The notes under the pieces are model-generated. The model searched no databases. It was not told the origin of the DNA and worked only from the letters and a program-made list of their open reading frames with translations. Shown piece by piece: positions 33,096-40,964 of a stretch of DNA of 64,000 bases (positions within the stretch are counted from its first letter, which is position 1; every line of letters starts with the position of its first letter). This DNA comes from Mycolicibacterium gilvum (lineage in GTDB: Bacteria > Actinomycetota > Actinomycetes > Mycobacteriales > Mycobacteriaceae). Made by a program: the position numbers and the translations under genes. The stretch is from positions 4,216,001 to 4,280,000 of the forward strand of contig NZ_UGQM01000001.1 of assembly GCF_900454025.1 (NCBI RefSeq), written 5' to 3'.

Positions 33096-34330
33096 TGCCT
33101 CTGACGACCCTCAAGGCTGCGGGTCTGCTTGACGTCGATGCCGGGGAGATCATTCGCCCCGGCATCGTCCACGTCGACGGCGATCGCATAGTCGGCCTCG
33201 GTGGCGATCCCCCGCCCGACGCGGAGGTGATCGACCTCGGGGATGCGATCCTGCTTCCCGGCCTGATGGACATGGAGGTCAACCTCCTGATGGGCGGACG
33301 TGGCGAGACGCCGGGTCTGTCTCAGGTGCAGGACGATCCGGCGACCCGGGTGCTCCGGGCCGTCGGTAACGCCCGACGGACCCTGCGCGCCGGATTCACC
33401 ACGGTGCGCAACCTCGGCCTGTTCGTCAAGACAGGCGGGTACCTGCTCGACGTCGCCCTGGGCAAGGCGATCGCCGCCGGGTGGATCGACGGGCCGCGGG
33501 TCATTCCGGCCGGGCATGCGATCACCCCGACCGGCGGTCACCTCGATCCGACGATGTTCGCCGCGTTCATGCCCGGCGTGCTGGAGTTGACGATCGAGGA
33601 GGGCATCGCCAACGGGGTCGACGAGATCCGCAAGGCGGTGCGCTACCAGATCAAGCACGGCGCCGAACTGATCAAGGTGTGCTGCTCGGGCGGCGTGATG
33701 TCGCTGACCGGAGAGGCCGGCGCGCAACACTATTCGGACGAGGAACTGCGGGTGATCGTCGACGAGGCGCACCGTCGCGGACTCCGCGTCGCAGCGCACA
33801 CGCACGGCGCCGAGGCGGTCAAGCACGCGATCGACTGCGGCATCGACTGCATCGAACACGGATTCCTGATGGACGACGAGGCCATCCAGATGCTGGTCGA
33901 CAACGACCGGTTCCTGGTCTCGACCCGGCGGCTCGCCGAGTACATGGATGTCTCCAAGGCGCCGAAAGAGTTGCAGGCCAAGGCCGCTGAGATGTTCCCG
34001 AAGGCGCGGACGTCGATCAAGGCGGCCTACGAGGCGGGCGTGAAGATCGCGGTCGGCACGGACGCCCCGGCGATCCCGCACGGCAAGAACGCCGATGAGC
34101 TCGTCACCCTGGTCGACTGGGGCATGCCCGAGGCCGCGGTGCTGCGCGCTGCCACGGTCGTCGCCGCCGACCTGATCAACCGGTCGGACTCACTCGGACG
34201 CCTCGCCGAGGGGTACATCGCCGACATCATCGCGGTGCCCGGTGACCCCCTCGCCGACATCAGCGTTACACAGGCTGTCAACTTTGTAATGAAGGACGGT
34301 AAGGTCTTCAAGAATGACGTCACGCACTGA
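33095..34330 (+). CDS. Imidazolonepropionase-like amidohydrolase lacking the HxH motif, copy 2
   Basis: 411 residues from the GTG at 33095. The metal motif reads PGLMDMEVN (E61, N63 in place of the two His), as in the paralogue at 4878. Retained are K194 (LIKVCCSGG), H235 (VAAHTHGAE), H255 (IEHGF) and D323 (GTDAPAIPHGKN). Shared stretches such as NLGLFVKTGGYLLDVAL show close relation to copy 1. It is coupled to the small protein upstream and to the NTF2-like gene downstream, so a step acting on the oxygenase product is likely. Confidence 0.9.
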   Translation: MPLTTLKAAGLLDVDAGEIIRPGIVHVDGDRIVGLGGDPPPDAEVIDLGDAILLPGLMDMEVNLLMGGRGETPGLSQVQDDPATRVLRAVGNARRTLRAGFTTVRNLGLFVKTGGYLLDVALGKAIAAGWIDGPRVIPAGHAITPTGGHLDPTMFAAFMPGVLELTIEEGIANGVDEIRKAVRYQIKHGAELIKVCCSGGVMSLTGEAGAQHYSDEELRVIVDEAHRRGLRVAAHTHGAEAVKHAIDCGIDCIEHGFLMDDEAIQMLVDNDRFLVSTRRLAEYMDVSKAPKELQAKAAEMFPKARTSIKAAYEAGVKIAVGTDAPAIPHGKNADELVTLVDWGMPEAAVLRAATVVAADLINRSDSLGRLAEGYIADIIAVPGDPLADISVTQAVNFVMKDGKVFKNDVTH

Positions 34331-34775
34331 GGATCTCGTCGAGATCCAGCAACTCCTCGCGAAGTACGCCGTCACGATCACCCAGGGCGATCTGGACGGA
34401 CTCATCTCGGTGTTCACCCCGGACGGCACGTACAGCGCATTCGGTTCGACGTACACGCTCGCGCGGTTCCCCGAGCTCGTGGATGCCGCTCCGAAGGGGT
34501 TGTTCATGACCGGCACATCGCTGGTCACCCTCGACGCCGACGATCCGGACAAGGCGACCGGGACCCAGCCGCTGTGTTTCATCGAGCATTCCAAGCACGA
34601 CATGCGCATCGGGTACTACAACGACACCTACGTGCGCACCGAGGACGGGTGGCGGTTGCGCACCCGCGCGATGACGTTCATCCGGCGATCCGGCGAACAC
34701 GACTCCGGGCGTCCACACGCGATCGGGAGGCCTGACGGCGATGTCGCCGCCGGGGCGGCTCCGGGAGCCCGATGA
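34314..34775 (+). CDS. NTF2-like (SnoaL-type) protein
   Basis: 153 residues. The N-terminal helix EDLVEIQQLLAKYAVTITQGDLDGLISVFTPDG and later WRLRTRAMTFI are standard for SnoaL-like domains, whose members act as dehydratases, isomerases or cyclases. ATG 34314 overlaps the amidohydrolase by 17 bases, and its stop overlaps the next gene as ATGA. The C-terminal 25 residues are Gly/Ala/Pro-rich and probably disordered. Confidence 0.88.
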   Translation: MTSRTEDLVEIQQLLAKYAVTITQGDLDGLISVFTPDGTYSAFGSTYTLARFPELVDAAPKGLFMTGTSLVTLDADDPDKATGTQPLCFIEHSKHDMRIGYYNDTYVRTEDGWRLRTRAMTFIRRSGEHDSGRPHAIGRPDGDVAAGAAPGAR

Positions 34776-35908
34776 CAAACGACCTCTACGAACCCGCGAA
34801 TTTCCGCACCGCACTGCGGGACTGGCTCGATGAGAACGACCTCAGCCCCGGCGACGACCATTCGCTGCAGGGCCACATCCGGCAATTCGCCCGGGTGCAG
34901 CGGGCCCTGTACGACGCGGGCTGGAGTCGCTACGGCTGGCCGGAGCATGCGGGTGGTCTCGGCGGACCGGCGATCCTGCGCGCCATCGTCGGCGAAGAGG
35001 TCGTGGGCCGGAGGCTGGCGGAGCCGGGACCGTATTCGATGCTCGAGGTGCTGGCCCCGACGATGATCGACTACGCCAATCCCGAACTGGCGGCCGAGAT
35101 GGTGCCGAAGCTGCTCAGCGGCGAAGAGCAGTGGTGCCAAGGGTTTTCCGAGCCCGGCTCGGGCAGCGACCTGGCGTCGCTGACCACGCGCGCGGTTCTC
35201 AAGCCCGATTCCGGGGGCGGCACCTATGTGATCAACGGGCAGAAGGTGTGGACCAGCTTCGCGCAGTTCTCGCACCGGTGCGTCCTGCTGACCCGGACCG
35301 GCGATGCGGACACGCCCAACCATCAGGCGATCACCGCGTTCTTCGTCGACCTCGACACCCCGGGCATCTCCGTGCGCCCGCTGCGCACCATGCACGATGT
35401 CGACGAGTTCTGTGAGGTGTACTTCGACGACGTCGAGGTCGACGCGTCGCGCATGCTCGGCAAGCCCGGCGACGGCTGGCAGCTGGCGATGGACCTGTTG
35501 CCCTACGAACGCTCCACCTGCTTCTGGCAGCGCATCGCGTACCTGTACTCCCGATTCGACTCTCTGGTCGACGAAGTCAAACGCCAAGGCCAGTCCATCG
35601 ACTCGGACATGGGCGAGGTATACCTCGCGTTGCACACTCTGCGCTGCCGGTCACGGGCGACCCAGCACCGGCTCGCCGAGGGGCACAAACTCGGACCGGA
35701 CACCTCGATCGACAAGGTGTTGCTGGCGGGTGCGGAGCAGCGGCTCTACGACACGGTCCGGGACCTGCTGCCCGGAGCCATCGAACTCGACGACACCCCG
35801 TGGCGTACCGAGTACCTGTACTCGCGCGCGGCCACGATCTACGGCGGCACCGCCGAGGTCCAGCGCAACATCATCGCCCGCCGCCTGCTCGACCTCGGGA
35901 AGGAGTGA
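34772..35908 (+). CDS. Acyl-CoA dehydrogenase, large partner of a heteromeric pair
   Basis: 378 residues. FAD-binding signatures QGFSEPGSGSDLAS and NGQKVWTSFAQ, then YGGTAEVQRNIIARRLL at the C-terminus. The catalytic Glu position of medium-chain enzymes (Y-E-G-T) is Gly here (YGGT). Mycobacterial FadE pairs of this type form alpha2beta2 enzymes for bulky CoA esters such as steroid side chains. The partner follows two bases later. Confidence 0.92.
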   Translation: MTNDLYEPANFRTALRDWLDENDLSPGDDHSLQGHIRQFARVQRALYDAGWSRYGWPEHAGGLGGPAILRAIVGEEVVGRRLAEPGPYSMLEVLAPTMIDYANPELAAEMVPKLLSGEEQWCQGFSEPGSGSDLASLTTRAVLKPDSGGGTYVINGQKVWTSFAQFSHRCVLLTRTGDADTPNHQAITAFFVDLDTPGISVRPLRTMHDVDEFCEVYFDDVEVDASRMLGKPGDGWQLAMDLLPYERSTCFWQRIAYLYSRFDSLVDEVKRQGQSIDSDMGEVYLALHTLRCRSRATQHRLAEGHKLGPDTSIDKVLLAGAEQRLYDTVRDLLPGAIELDDTPWRTEYLYSRAATIYGGTAEVQRNIIARRLLDLGKE

Positions 35909-35910
35909 CC

Positions 35911-36735
35911 GTGGCCATCAAGGATGACGCGGCAATGGACGAGGCATCACTGGGAATGCTCGAAGCCTCGCTGCGCAAGACCATGTCGTCGGCTTCGGGC
36001 CCCAAGCTCGACGCCGCGCTGACCGAACTGGGCTGGGCCGACATGCTCACCGAGGCGCCCGAGTTGGCGATCCCCCTCTACTTCCGCCTGCTGGGCGAAA
36101 CGGGTTCGCACGCATCGATTCTCGTGGACGTCGTGCTCCATGCCACTGGCAACGCCATCGGCGACACGGTGGAGCTGCCTCTGCCGTATGCCGGCAACGC
36201 ATGGGTGGTCTGGGACCGCATCAGCCCGGAGAGCCTGGACCCCACACTCGGTGGGCTGCCGCTGCGCCGCGAGGAGGAGGGGTATCCGATCCGGGTGGCC
36301 GAGGCCCGGGTGGCGGTCGGCTGGTGGCTGGTCGGGTCGGCGCGGGCGATGCTGGCGCTGGCGCGCCAACACGCGCTGGACCGGGTGCAGTTCGGCAAGC
36401 CGATCGCCGGGTTCCAGGCCGTCCGACACCGGCTCGCCGAGACGCTCGTGGCGATCGAGGGTGCCGAGGCGACGCTGTCGCTGCCGAGTGCGGACAACCC
36501 CGACCTGAGTTCGCTGCTGGCCAAGGCCGCCGCGGGTAAGGCGGCGCTGACCGCGGCCAAGAACTGTCAGCAGGTGCTCGGTGGCATCGGTTTCACCGAG
36601 GAACACGGTCTGCAGCACCACGTGAAGCGCACCCTGGTGCTCGACGGGTTGCTCGGCAGCTCAAGGGAACTCACCCGTCGCGCCGGTGCGGGCCTGCGGG
36701 CCCGCGGCTCCGTTCCGCGCCTCGCCCAGCTGTAG
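35911..36735 (+). CDS. Acyl-CoA dehydrogenase-like partner subunit
   Basis: 274 residues from a GTG at 35911, shorter than a homomeric enzyme. The C-terminal helical domain is clear (ALDRVQFGKPIAGFQAVRHRLAE, QVLGGIGFTEEHGLQHHVKR), while the N-terminal FAD-contact region is degenerate. This matches the small-subunit partner of mycobacterial alpha2beta2 FadE enzymes. It ends the operon that starts at 30867 and is followed by a large inverted repeat facing a convergent crotonase gene. Confidence 0.9.
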   Translation: MAIKDDAAMDEASLGMLEASLRKTMSSASGPKLDAALTELGWADMLTEAPELAIPLYFRLLGETGSHASILVDVVLHATGNAIGDTVELPLPYAGNAWVVWDRISPESLDPTLGGLPLRREEEGYPIRVAEARVAVGWWLVGSARAMLALARQHALDRVQFGKPIAGFQAVRHRLAETLVAIEGAEATLSLPSADNPDLSSLLAKAAAGKAALTAAKNCQQVLGGIGFTEEHGLQHHVKRTLVLDGLLGSSRELTRRAGAGLRARGSVPRLAQL

Positions 36736-36746
36736 CTGCGTCGCAC

Positions 36747-36938
36747 CGCGAGCGCGCGGGTCTGCACGGCAACACGCCGCGAACCGCGGGCTTGCGCGCT
36801 CACTCATACCTGCCGAGCGCGCGTGTCTGTACCCCGGCGCGCCAAGAATCGTGGCTGCGAGCGCGCGTTCGGCGCATCTGAGCGCGCGTGAAATGCCAAG
36901 AATGTCGGCGTGTCGCCGTGCAGACCCGCGCGCTCGCG
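36747..36938. repeat. Long-arm inverted repeat of GAGCGCGC units between convergent genes
   Basis: Arms 36747-36779 and 36906-36938 are 33 bases each and complementary at 32 positions. Between them lie further degenerate GAGCGCGCGT-type units (near 36815, 36860 and 36879). The element fills the 210-base gap between the stops at 36735 and 36946, so it may be a bidirectional terminator or a repeat family of this genome. No gene is seen in it. Confidence 0.75.
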
Positions 36939-36945
36939 ATGCCCG

Positions 36946-37728
36946 CTACTTGATGTTGGCTTTCATCTCTTCGAGGTTCACCAGCACCGGCCAGCCGCCG
37001 ACGCTGAGCGCATTGCCGTGACCCGTCTGGTGGACGTCGAAGACCGACTGGATGGCAGCGTAAAAGCCCTGCACGTCGAGCGTCTGGTTCACCGCGCGCT
37101 TGGCCTGCCGCAGTGCGAACGGCGGCATCTTCGCGATCTGCTCTGCCAGCGCACGGGTTTCGGCGTCGAGCTCGTCGCGCGGCACGACCTTGTTCACCAT
37201 CCCGGTCGCGGCGACCTCGTCCGCGGTCATCGCCCGGCCGGTGAACAGGATCTCCTTGGCCTTGCGCGGCCCGAGTTCCCAGGTGTGGCCGTGGTATTCG
37301 ACCCCGCCGATACCCATCAGCACGACGGGGTCCGAGAACTGGGCGTCGTCGGCGGCGACGATGAGGTCACACGGCCAGCACAACAGCAGACCGCCGGAGA
37401 TGCAGCGTCCCTGAACGGCCGCGATCGACGGCTTGGGAACGTTGCGCCAGCGCAGTGTGTACTCCAGGTAGCGCTTGGCCTCGTGCTGGATGATGAACTC
37501 CAGCGTGATCTTGTCCGGAACGGGACCGCCACCGCGCAGATCGTGGCCGGCCGAGAAGTGCTTCCCGTTCGCCCGTAACACGATCACGGACACGTCGTTG
37601 TCCTCGGCGGCGCGCGTCCACGCAGCGTCGAGTTCGTCGAGCAGCTCGGGGTTCTGCGCGTTGGCGGCCTCAGGCCGGTTCAGCGTGATCGTCGCGATCC
37701 GGTCGGACACTTCATAGTCGATGTACAC
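36946..37728 (-). CDS. Enoyl-CoA hydratase/isomerase (crotonase family)
   Basis: 260 residues. Signatures ATITLNRPEAANAQN, the oxyanion region GKHFSAGHDLRG and VQGRCISGGLLLCWPCDLIVAAD, then FSDPVVLMGIGG. It is divergent from the TetR gene at 37901 with a TGAGAA-type palindrome between, so it is a likely target of that regulator. It shares an insert before the second oxyanion segment with the longer protein at 50318. Confidence 0.92.
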   Translation of the reverse strand: MYIDYEVSDRIATITLNRPEAANAQNPELLDELDAAWTRAAEDNDVSVIVLRANGKHFSAGHDLRGGGPVPDKITLEFIIQHEAKRYLEYTLRWRNVPKPSIAAVQGRCISGGLLLCWPCDLIVAADDAQFSDPVVLMGIGGVEYHGHTWELGPRKAKEILFTGRAMTADEVAATGMVNKVVPRDELDAETRALAEQIAKMPPFALRQAKRAVNQTLDVQGFYAAIQSVFDVHQTGHGNALSVGGWPVLVNLEEMKANIK

Positions 37729-37828
37729 GGCGGTCCTCGGTTTCAGCAGGGACAGATGGCGGGCCGGCAGCTCAGAGAAAGACCTCTACCCGGATCAGCT
37801 CGATTCGGGCCTTCTGTTATCACCAAAA

Positions 37829-37845
37829 TGAGAATACTATTCTCG
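37829..37845. promoter_or_regulatory. TGAGAA-N5-TTCTCG operator between crotonase and TetR genes
   Basis: TGAGAATACTATTCTCG contains the perfect 15-base palindrome GAGAATACTATTCTC. It is in the divergent region 37729-37900. Arms and spacing match the operator at 30850-30868, which links this TetR to the third Rieske operon. Confidence 0.65.
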
Positions 37846-37900
37846 TGATGAGGAAGTTACAATCTCTGACACGGTGGCCGAGAGGGGGTCGAGGACAGCA

Positions 37901-38620
37901 ATGGCAAGACGTTCTCCGGTACAGTCAGTGCATGTTTTCCCCAGTCGGGCTGCGTCCGAGCCGCCGGTGACGACTCCCAGCGAAGAACCCGCCTGGAAGC
38001 AGCGCGCGGTCGAGCGCTCCATCAAGACCGCGAAATTGCGGGCAGCTCAGCGTGTGCAGCGGTTCCTGGACGCCGCGCAGGCCATCATCATCGAAAAGGG
38101 CAGCACCGACTTCACCGTCCAAGAGGTCGTCGACCGTTCGCGTCAGTCGCTGCGCAGCTTCTACCTGCAGTTCGACGGTAAGCACGAGCTGCTGCTGGCC
38201 CTGTTCGAGGACGCGCTCAGCCGGTCCGCCGAGCAGATCCGCGCCGCTACGTCCGGGCAGGAAAGTCCGATCGACCGGCTGAAGGTCGCGATTCAACTGC
38301 TCTTCGAGTCGTCCCGTCCTGATCCGTCGGCCAAGCGGCCACTGTTCACCGACTTCGCACCCCGCCTCCTCGTGTCGCACCCGTCCGAGGTCAAGGTTGC
38401 CCACGCACCCCTGCTCGCCCTGCTCACCGAGCTGATGGAAGAGGCCAGCGAGGCCGGCCAACTCCGCGAGGGCATCAACCCCAAGCGGATGGCGGCGATG
38501 ACGATGCAGACGGTCATGTTCGTCGCGCAGTCCAGCGGCGAATACGACGAGAACGCCGCACACCCGATCACCGCCGACGAGGTCTGGGACTTCTGCGCGC
38601 ACGGTTTCGCCGCCGGATAG
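37901..38620 (+). CDS. TetR-family transcriptional regulator
   Basis: 239 residues from the ATG at 37901 (GAGGA five bases upstream); a GTG at 37874 is in frame but has no ribosome binding site. A long basic N-terminal tail precedes an HTH region TVQEVVDRSRQSLRSFYLQFD. The all-helical domain has RPLFTDFAPRLLVSHPSEV. It is divergent from the crotonase gene; the operator next to it also occurs before the AhpD-like gene at 30867, so it may govern both. Confidence 0.88.
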   Translation: MARRSPVQSVHVFPSRAASEPPVTTPSEEPAWKQRAVERSIKTAKLRAAQRVQRFLDAAQAIIIEKGSTDFTVQEVVDRSRQSLRSFYLQFDGKHELLLALFEDALSRSAEQIRAATSGQESPIDRLKVAIQLLFESSRPDPSAKRPLFTDFAPRLLVSHPSEVKVAHAPLLALLTELMEEASEAGQLREGINPKRMAAMTMQTVMFVAQSSGEYDENAAHPITADEVWDFCAHGFAAG

Positions 38621-38729
38621 CGCGAGAACCGCACCCTTACTCCCCGAGAGCATTGCTTTCGCGCGTGTAGATTCGCGCTTTCCGTTCTTCCGTCATGTCT
38701 TGACCAGGTCAGCACATGAGAGGACAGTT

Positions 38730-38745
38730 CTTCTCAGCAGAGAAG
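38730..38745. promoter_or_regulatory. CTTCTC-N4-GAGAAG inverted repeat upstream of P450 operon
   Basis: CTTCTCAGCAGAGAAG has six-base perfect arms around four bases. Upstream in the same 238-base gap is an 11-base palindrome TGACCAGGTCA (38701-38711) and a weak hairpin after the TetR stop (38645-38661). The arms are related to the TTCTC/GAGAA sites at 30703 and 45949, with different spacing. Confidence 0.4.
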
Positions 38746-38824
38746 CACAGTTGCGCTGAGCGAGTTCGCCATTGACACTTGCGTGGCAGCGATGACACAG
38801 TTGTGAGACAAATTGCAGCCCGAT

Positions 38825-38838
38825 GTCTTACGTAAGAC
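38825..38838. promoter_or_regulatory. Perfect 14-base palindrome before the P450 gene
   Basis: GTCTTACGTAAGAC is a perfect palindrome ending 20 bases before the GTG at 38859. The frame could begin at an ATG at 38823, but that codon abuts this palindrome. Placement suits an operator or an activator site for the P450/SDR/kinase unit. Confidence 0.6.
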
Positions 38839-38858
38839 TGATCCAGCGAGAGGGAGCC

Positions 38859-40064
38859 GTGACGATCAGCGCCGAGAACTCCGACGTGCACGACGCCGAG
38901 ACCGACGAGTTGTACTACGACACCCAGAGTGTCGAACTGAACATGGACCCCTACGCGGTGTTCGCCCGGCTCCGCGAAGAGGCACCGCTCTACTACAACG
39001 CCAAGCACGACTTCTACGCGTTGAGCCGATACGAGGATGTCAACAAGGCGGTCATCGACCACGAGACGTTCATCTCGGGACGCGGAGCGCTGCTCGAGAT
39101 CATCAAGTCCGGGATGGAGATCCCCCCCGGCACACTGATCTTCGAGGATCCACCGATCCACAACATCCACCGCAATCTGCTGTCGCGGGTGTTCACCCCG
39201 CGCAAGGTGCTCGCGCTGGAGCCGCAGATCCGCGAGTTCACCGCCCGCTGTCTGGATCCCGTCGTGGGCACCGGGAAATTCGACTTCGTCAAGGACCTCG
39301 GCAACCAGATGCCGATGCGCGTCATCGGCATGCTCCTCGGAATTCCGGAGGAGGATCAGCGCCGGGTCACCGACCACGGCGAGGCGACGCTCCAGAGCGA
39401 CTCCGTGGACCTGATGGCGACCGGTGAGGTGTTCGCCGAGTTCATCGACTACCGGACCGAGCATCCGTCCGACGACATCATGACCGATCTGCTCAATGCC
39501 GAGTTCGAGGACGAGACGGGCACCCGCCGGAAGCTGCGCCGCGAAGAGTTGCTGATGTACCTGACGGTCATCTCGACGGCGGGCAGTGAGACCACCACCC
39601 GCCTGATCGGTTGGGCGGGAAAGACTCTCGCCGACTATCCCGATCAGCGCGCCGAGCTCGCCGCCGACCACAGCCTGATTCCGCAGGCGATCGAAGAGAT
39701 CCTGCGCTGGGAGCCGCCGGCGCTGCAGATCGCCCGCTACGTCACCCGCGACGTGGAGTACTACGGCCAGACGGTCCCCGCCGGATCTGCGATGCTGATG
39801 CTCGTCGGATCGGCCAACCGGGATCACCGCCGCTTCCCGCCCGACGGCGACGTCTTCGACATCCATCGTGAACTGCGCTCCCACATGACGTTCGGGGCGG
39901 GAACCCACTTCTGCATGGGCAACGCCCTCGCACGCCTGGAGGGCCGCATCGCGCTCGAAGAAATCCTCAAGCGGTTCCCGACGTGGGAGGTCGACTGGCC
40001 CAACGCGGTCCCCTCCCAGACCACCGCAGTCCGCGGCTGGGAAACCATGCCCACCTTCGTCTGA
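38859..40064 (+). CDS. Cytochrome P450
   Basis: 401 residues from the GTG at 38859 (GAGGGAG upstream). I-helix motif TAGSETTTR, ExxR helix EEILRWEPP and the heme loop FGAGTHFCMG with C352 are all intact. Soluble class I bacterial P450; redox partners are not adjacent, though a ferredoxin gene lies at 56133. It leads the unit P450, mycofactocin SDR, APH kinase, so a hydroxylated product could be oxidised by the SDR. Confidence 0.95.
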   Translation: MTISAENSDVHDAETDELYYDTQSVELNMDPYAVFARLREEAPLYYNAKHDFYALSRYEDVNKAVIDHETFISGRGALLEIIKSGMEIPPGTLIFEDPPIHNIHRNLLSRVFTPRKVLALEPQIREFTARCLDPVVGTGKFDFVKDLGNQMPMRVIGMLLGIPEEDQRRVTDHGEATLQSDSVDLMATGEVFAEFIDYRTEHPSDDIMTDLLNAEFEDETGTRRKLRREELLMYLTVISTAGSETTTRLIGWAGKTLADYPDQRAELAADHSLIPQAIEEILRWEPPALQIARYVTRDVEYYGQTVPAGSAMLMLVGSANRDHRRFPPDGDVFDIHRELRSHMTFGAGTHFCMGNALARLEGRIALEEILKRFPTWEVDWPNAVPSQTTAVRGWETMPTFV

Positions 40065-40077
40065 CCCGGCAACACTC

Positions 40078-40113
40078 GAAACCCCACCAAGACATGAAAC
40101 CCCACCAAGACAT
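40078..40113. repeat. Tandem 18-base duplication upstream of the SDR gene
   Basis: The unit GAAACCCCACCAAGACAT occurs twice in a row (40078-40095, 40096-40113), exact, in the 63-base space between the P450 stop and the SDR start. The ribosome binding site AAGGA follows immediately. It may be slippage or a short leader element. Confidence 0.8.
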
Positions 40114-40127
40114 AAGGAATCACTGAC

Positions 40128-40964
40128 ATGGCAGGACGCGTAGAAGGCAAGGTCGCTTTCATCACCGGTGCGGCACGCGGACAGGGACGTGCCCACGCGG
40201 TACGGCTCGCCGAAGAGGGCGCCGACATCATCGCCGTCGACATCTGCAAGCAGATCGACAGCGTGCTGATCCCGTTGTCCACGCCGGAGGATCTCGCCGA
40301 GACGGCCGATCTGGTCAAGAACGCCGGCGGACGCATCCACACCGCCGAGGTCGACGTGCGTGACTACGACGCACTGAAGGCCGCCGTCGACGCCGGCGTC
40401 GAGGAGTTCGGCAGGCTCGACATCATCGTGGCCAACGCCGGCATCGGCAACGGCGGACAGACGCTCGATAAGACGGACGAGCCCGACTGGGACGACATGA
40501 TCGGTGTCAACCTGTCCGGCGTGTGGAAGACCGTCAAAGCCGGTGTGCCGCACATCCTCGCCGGCGGCAACGGCGGCTCGATCATCCTCACCAGCTCGGT
40601 CGGTGGCCTCAAGGCCTACCCGCACACCGGCCACTACGTCGCCGCCAAGCACGGCGTCGTCGGCCTGATGCGGACATTCGCGGTCGAGCTGGGCGCGCAG
40701 AACATCCGCGTCAACTCGGTCCACCCGACCAACGTCAACACTCCCCTGTTCATGAACGAGCCCACGATGAAGCTGTTCCGGCCGGACCTGGAGAACCCGG
40801 GCCCGGACGACATGAAGGTCGTCGGCCAGCTGATGCACACGCTGCCGATCGGCTGGGTGGAGCCCGAGGACATCGCGAACGCCGTGCTGTTCCTGGCCTC
40901 CGACGAGGCACGCTTCATCACCGGCGTCACCCTGCCCGTCGACGGCGGCAGCTGCCTGAAGTGA
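40128..40964 (+). CDS. Mycofactocin-coupled SDR family oxidoreductase, copy 2
   Basis: 278 residues, the same length as the copy at 7977. Start GRVEGKVAFITGAARGQGR, acidic insert after the second strand, ANAGIGNGGQT, LTSSVGG and YVAAKHG (Y-x3-K), ending GGSCLK. Mycofactocin-type enzyme that should oxidise an alcohol and regenerate through mycofactocin, not free NAD. Coupled downstream to a kinase by GTGA. Confidence 0.94.
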   Translation: MAGRVEGKVAFITGAARGQGRAHAVRLAEEGADIIAVDICKQIDSVLIPLSTPEDLAETADLVKNAGGRIHTAEVDVRDYDALKAAVDAGVEEFGRLDIIVANAGIGNGGQTLDKTDEPDWDDMIGVNLSGVWKTVKAGVPHILAGGNGGSIILTSSVGGLKAYPHTGHYVAAKHGVVGLMRTFAVELGAQNIRVNSVHPTNVNTPLFMNEPTMKLFRPDLENPGPDDMKVVGQLMHTLPIGWVEPEDIANAVLFLASDEARFITGVTLPVDGGSCLK

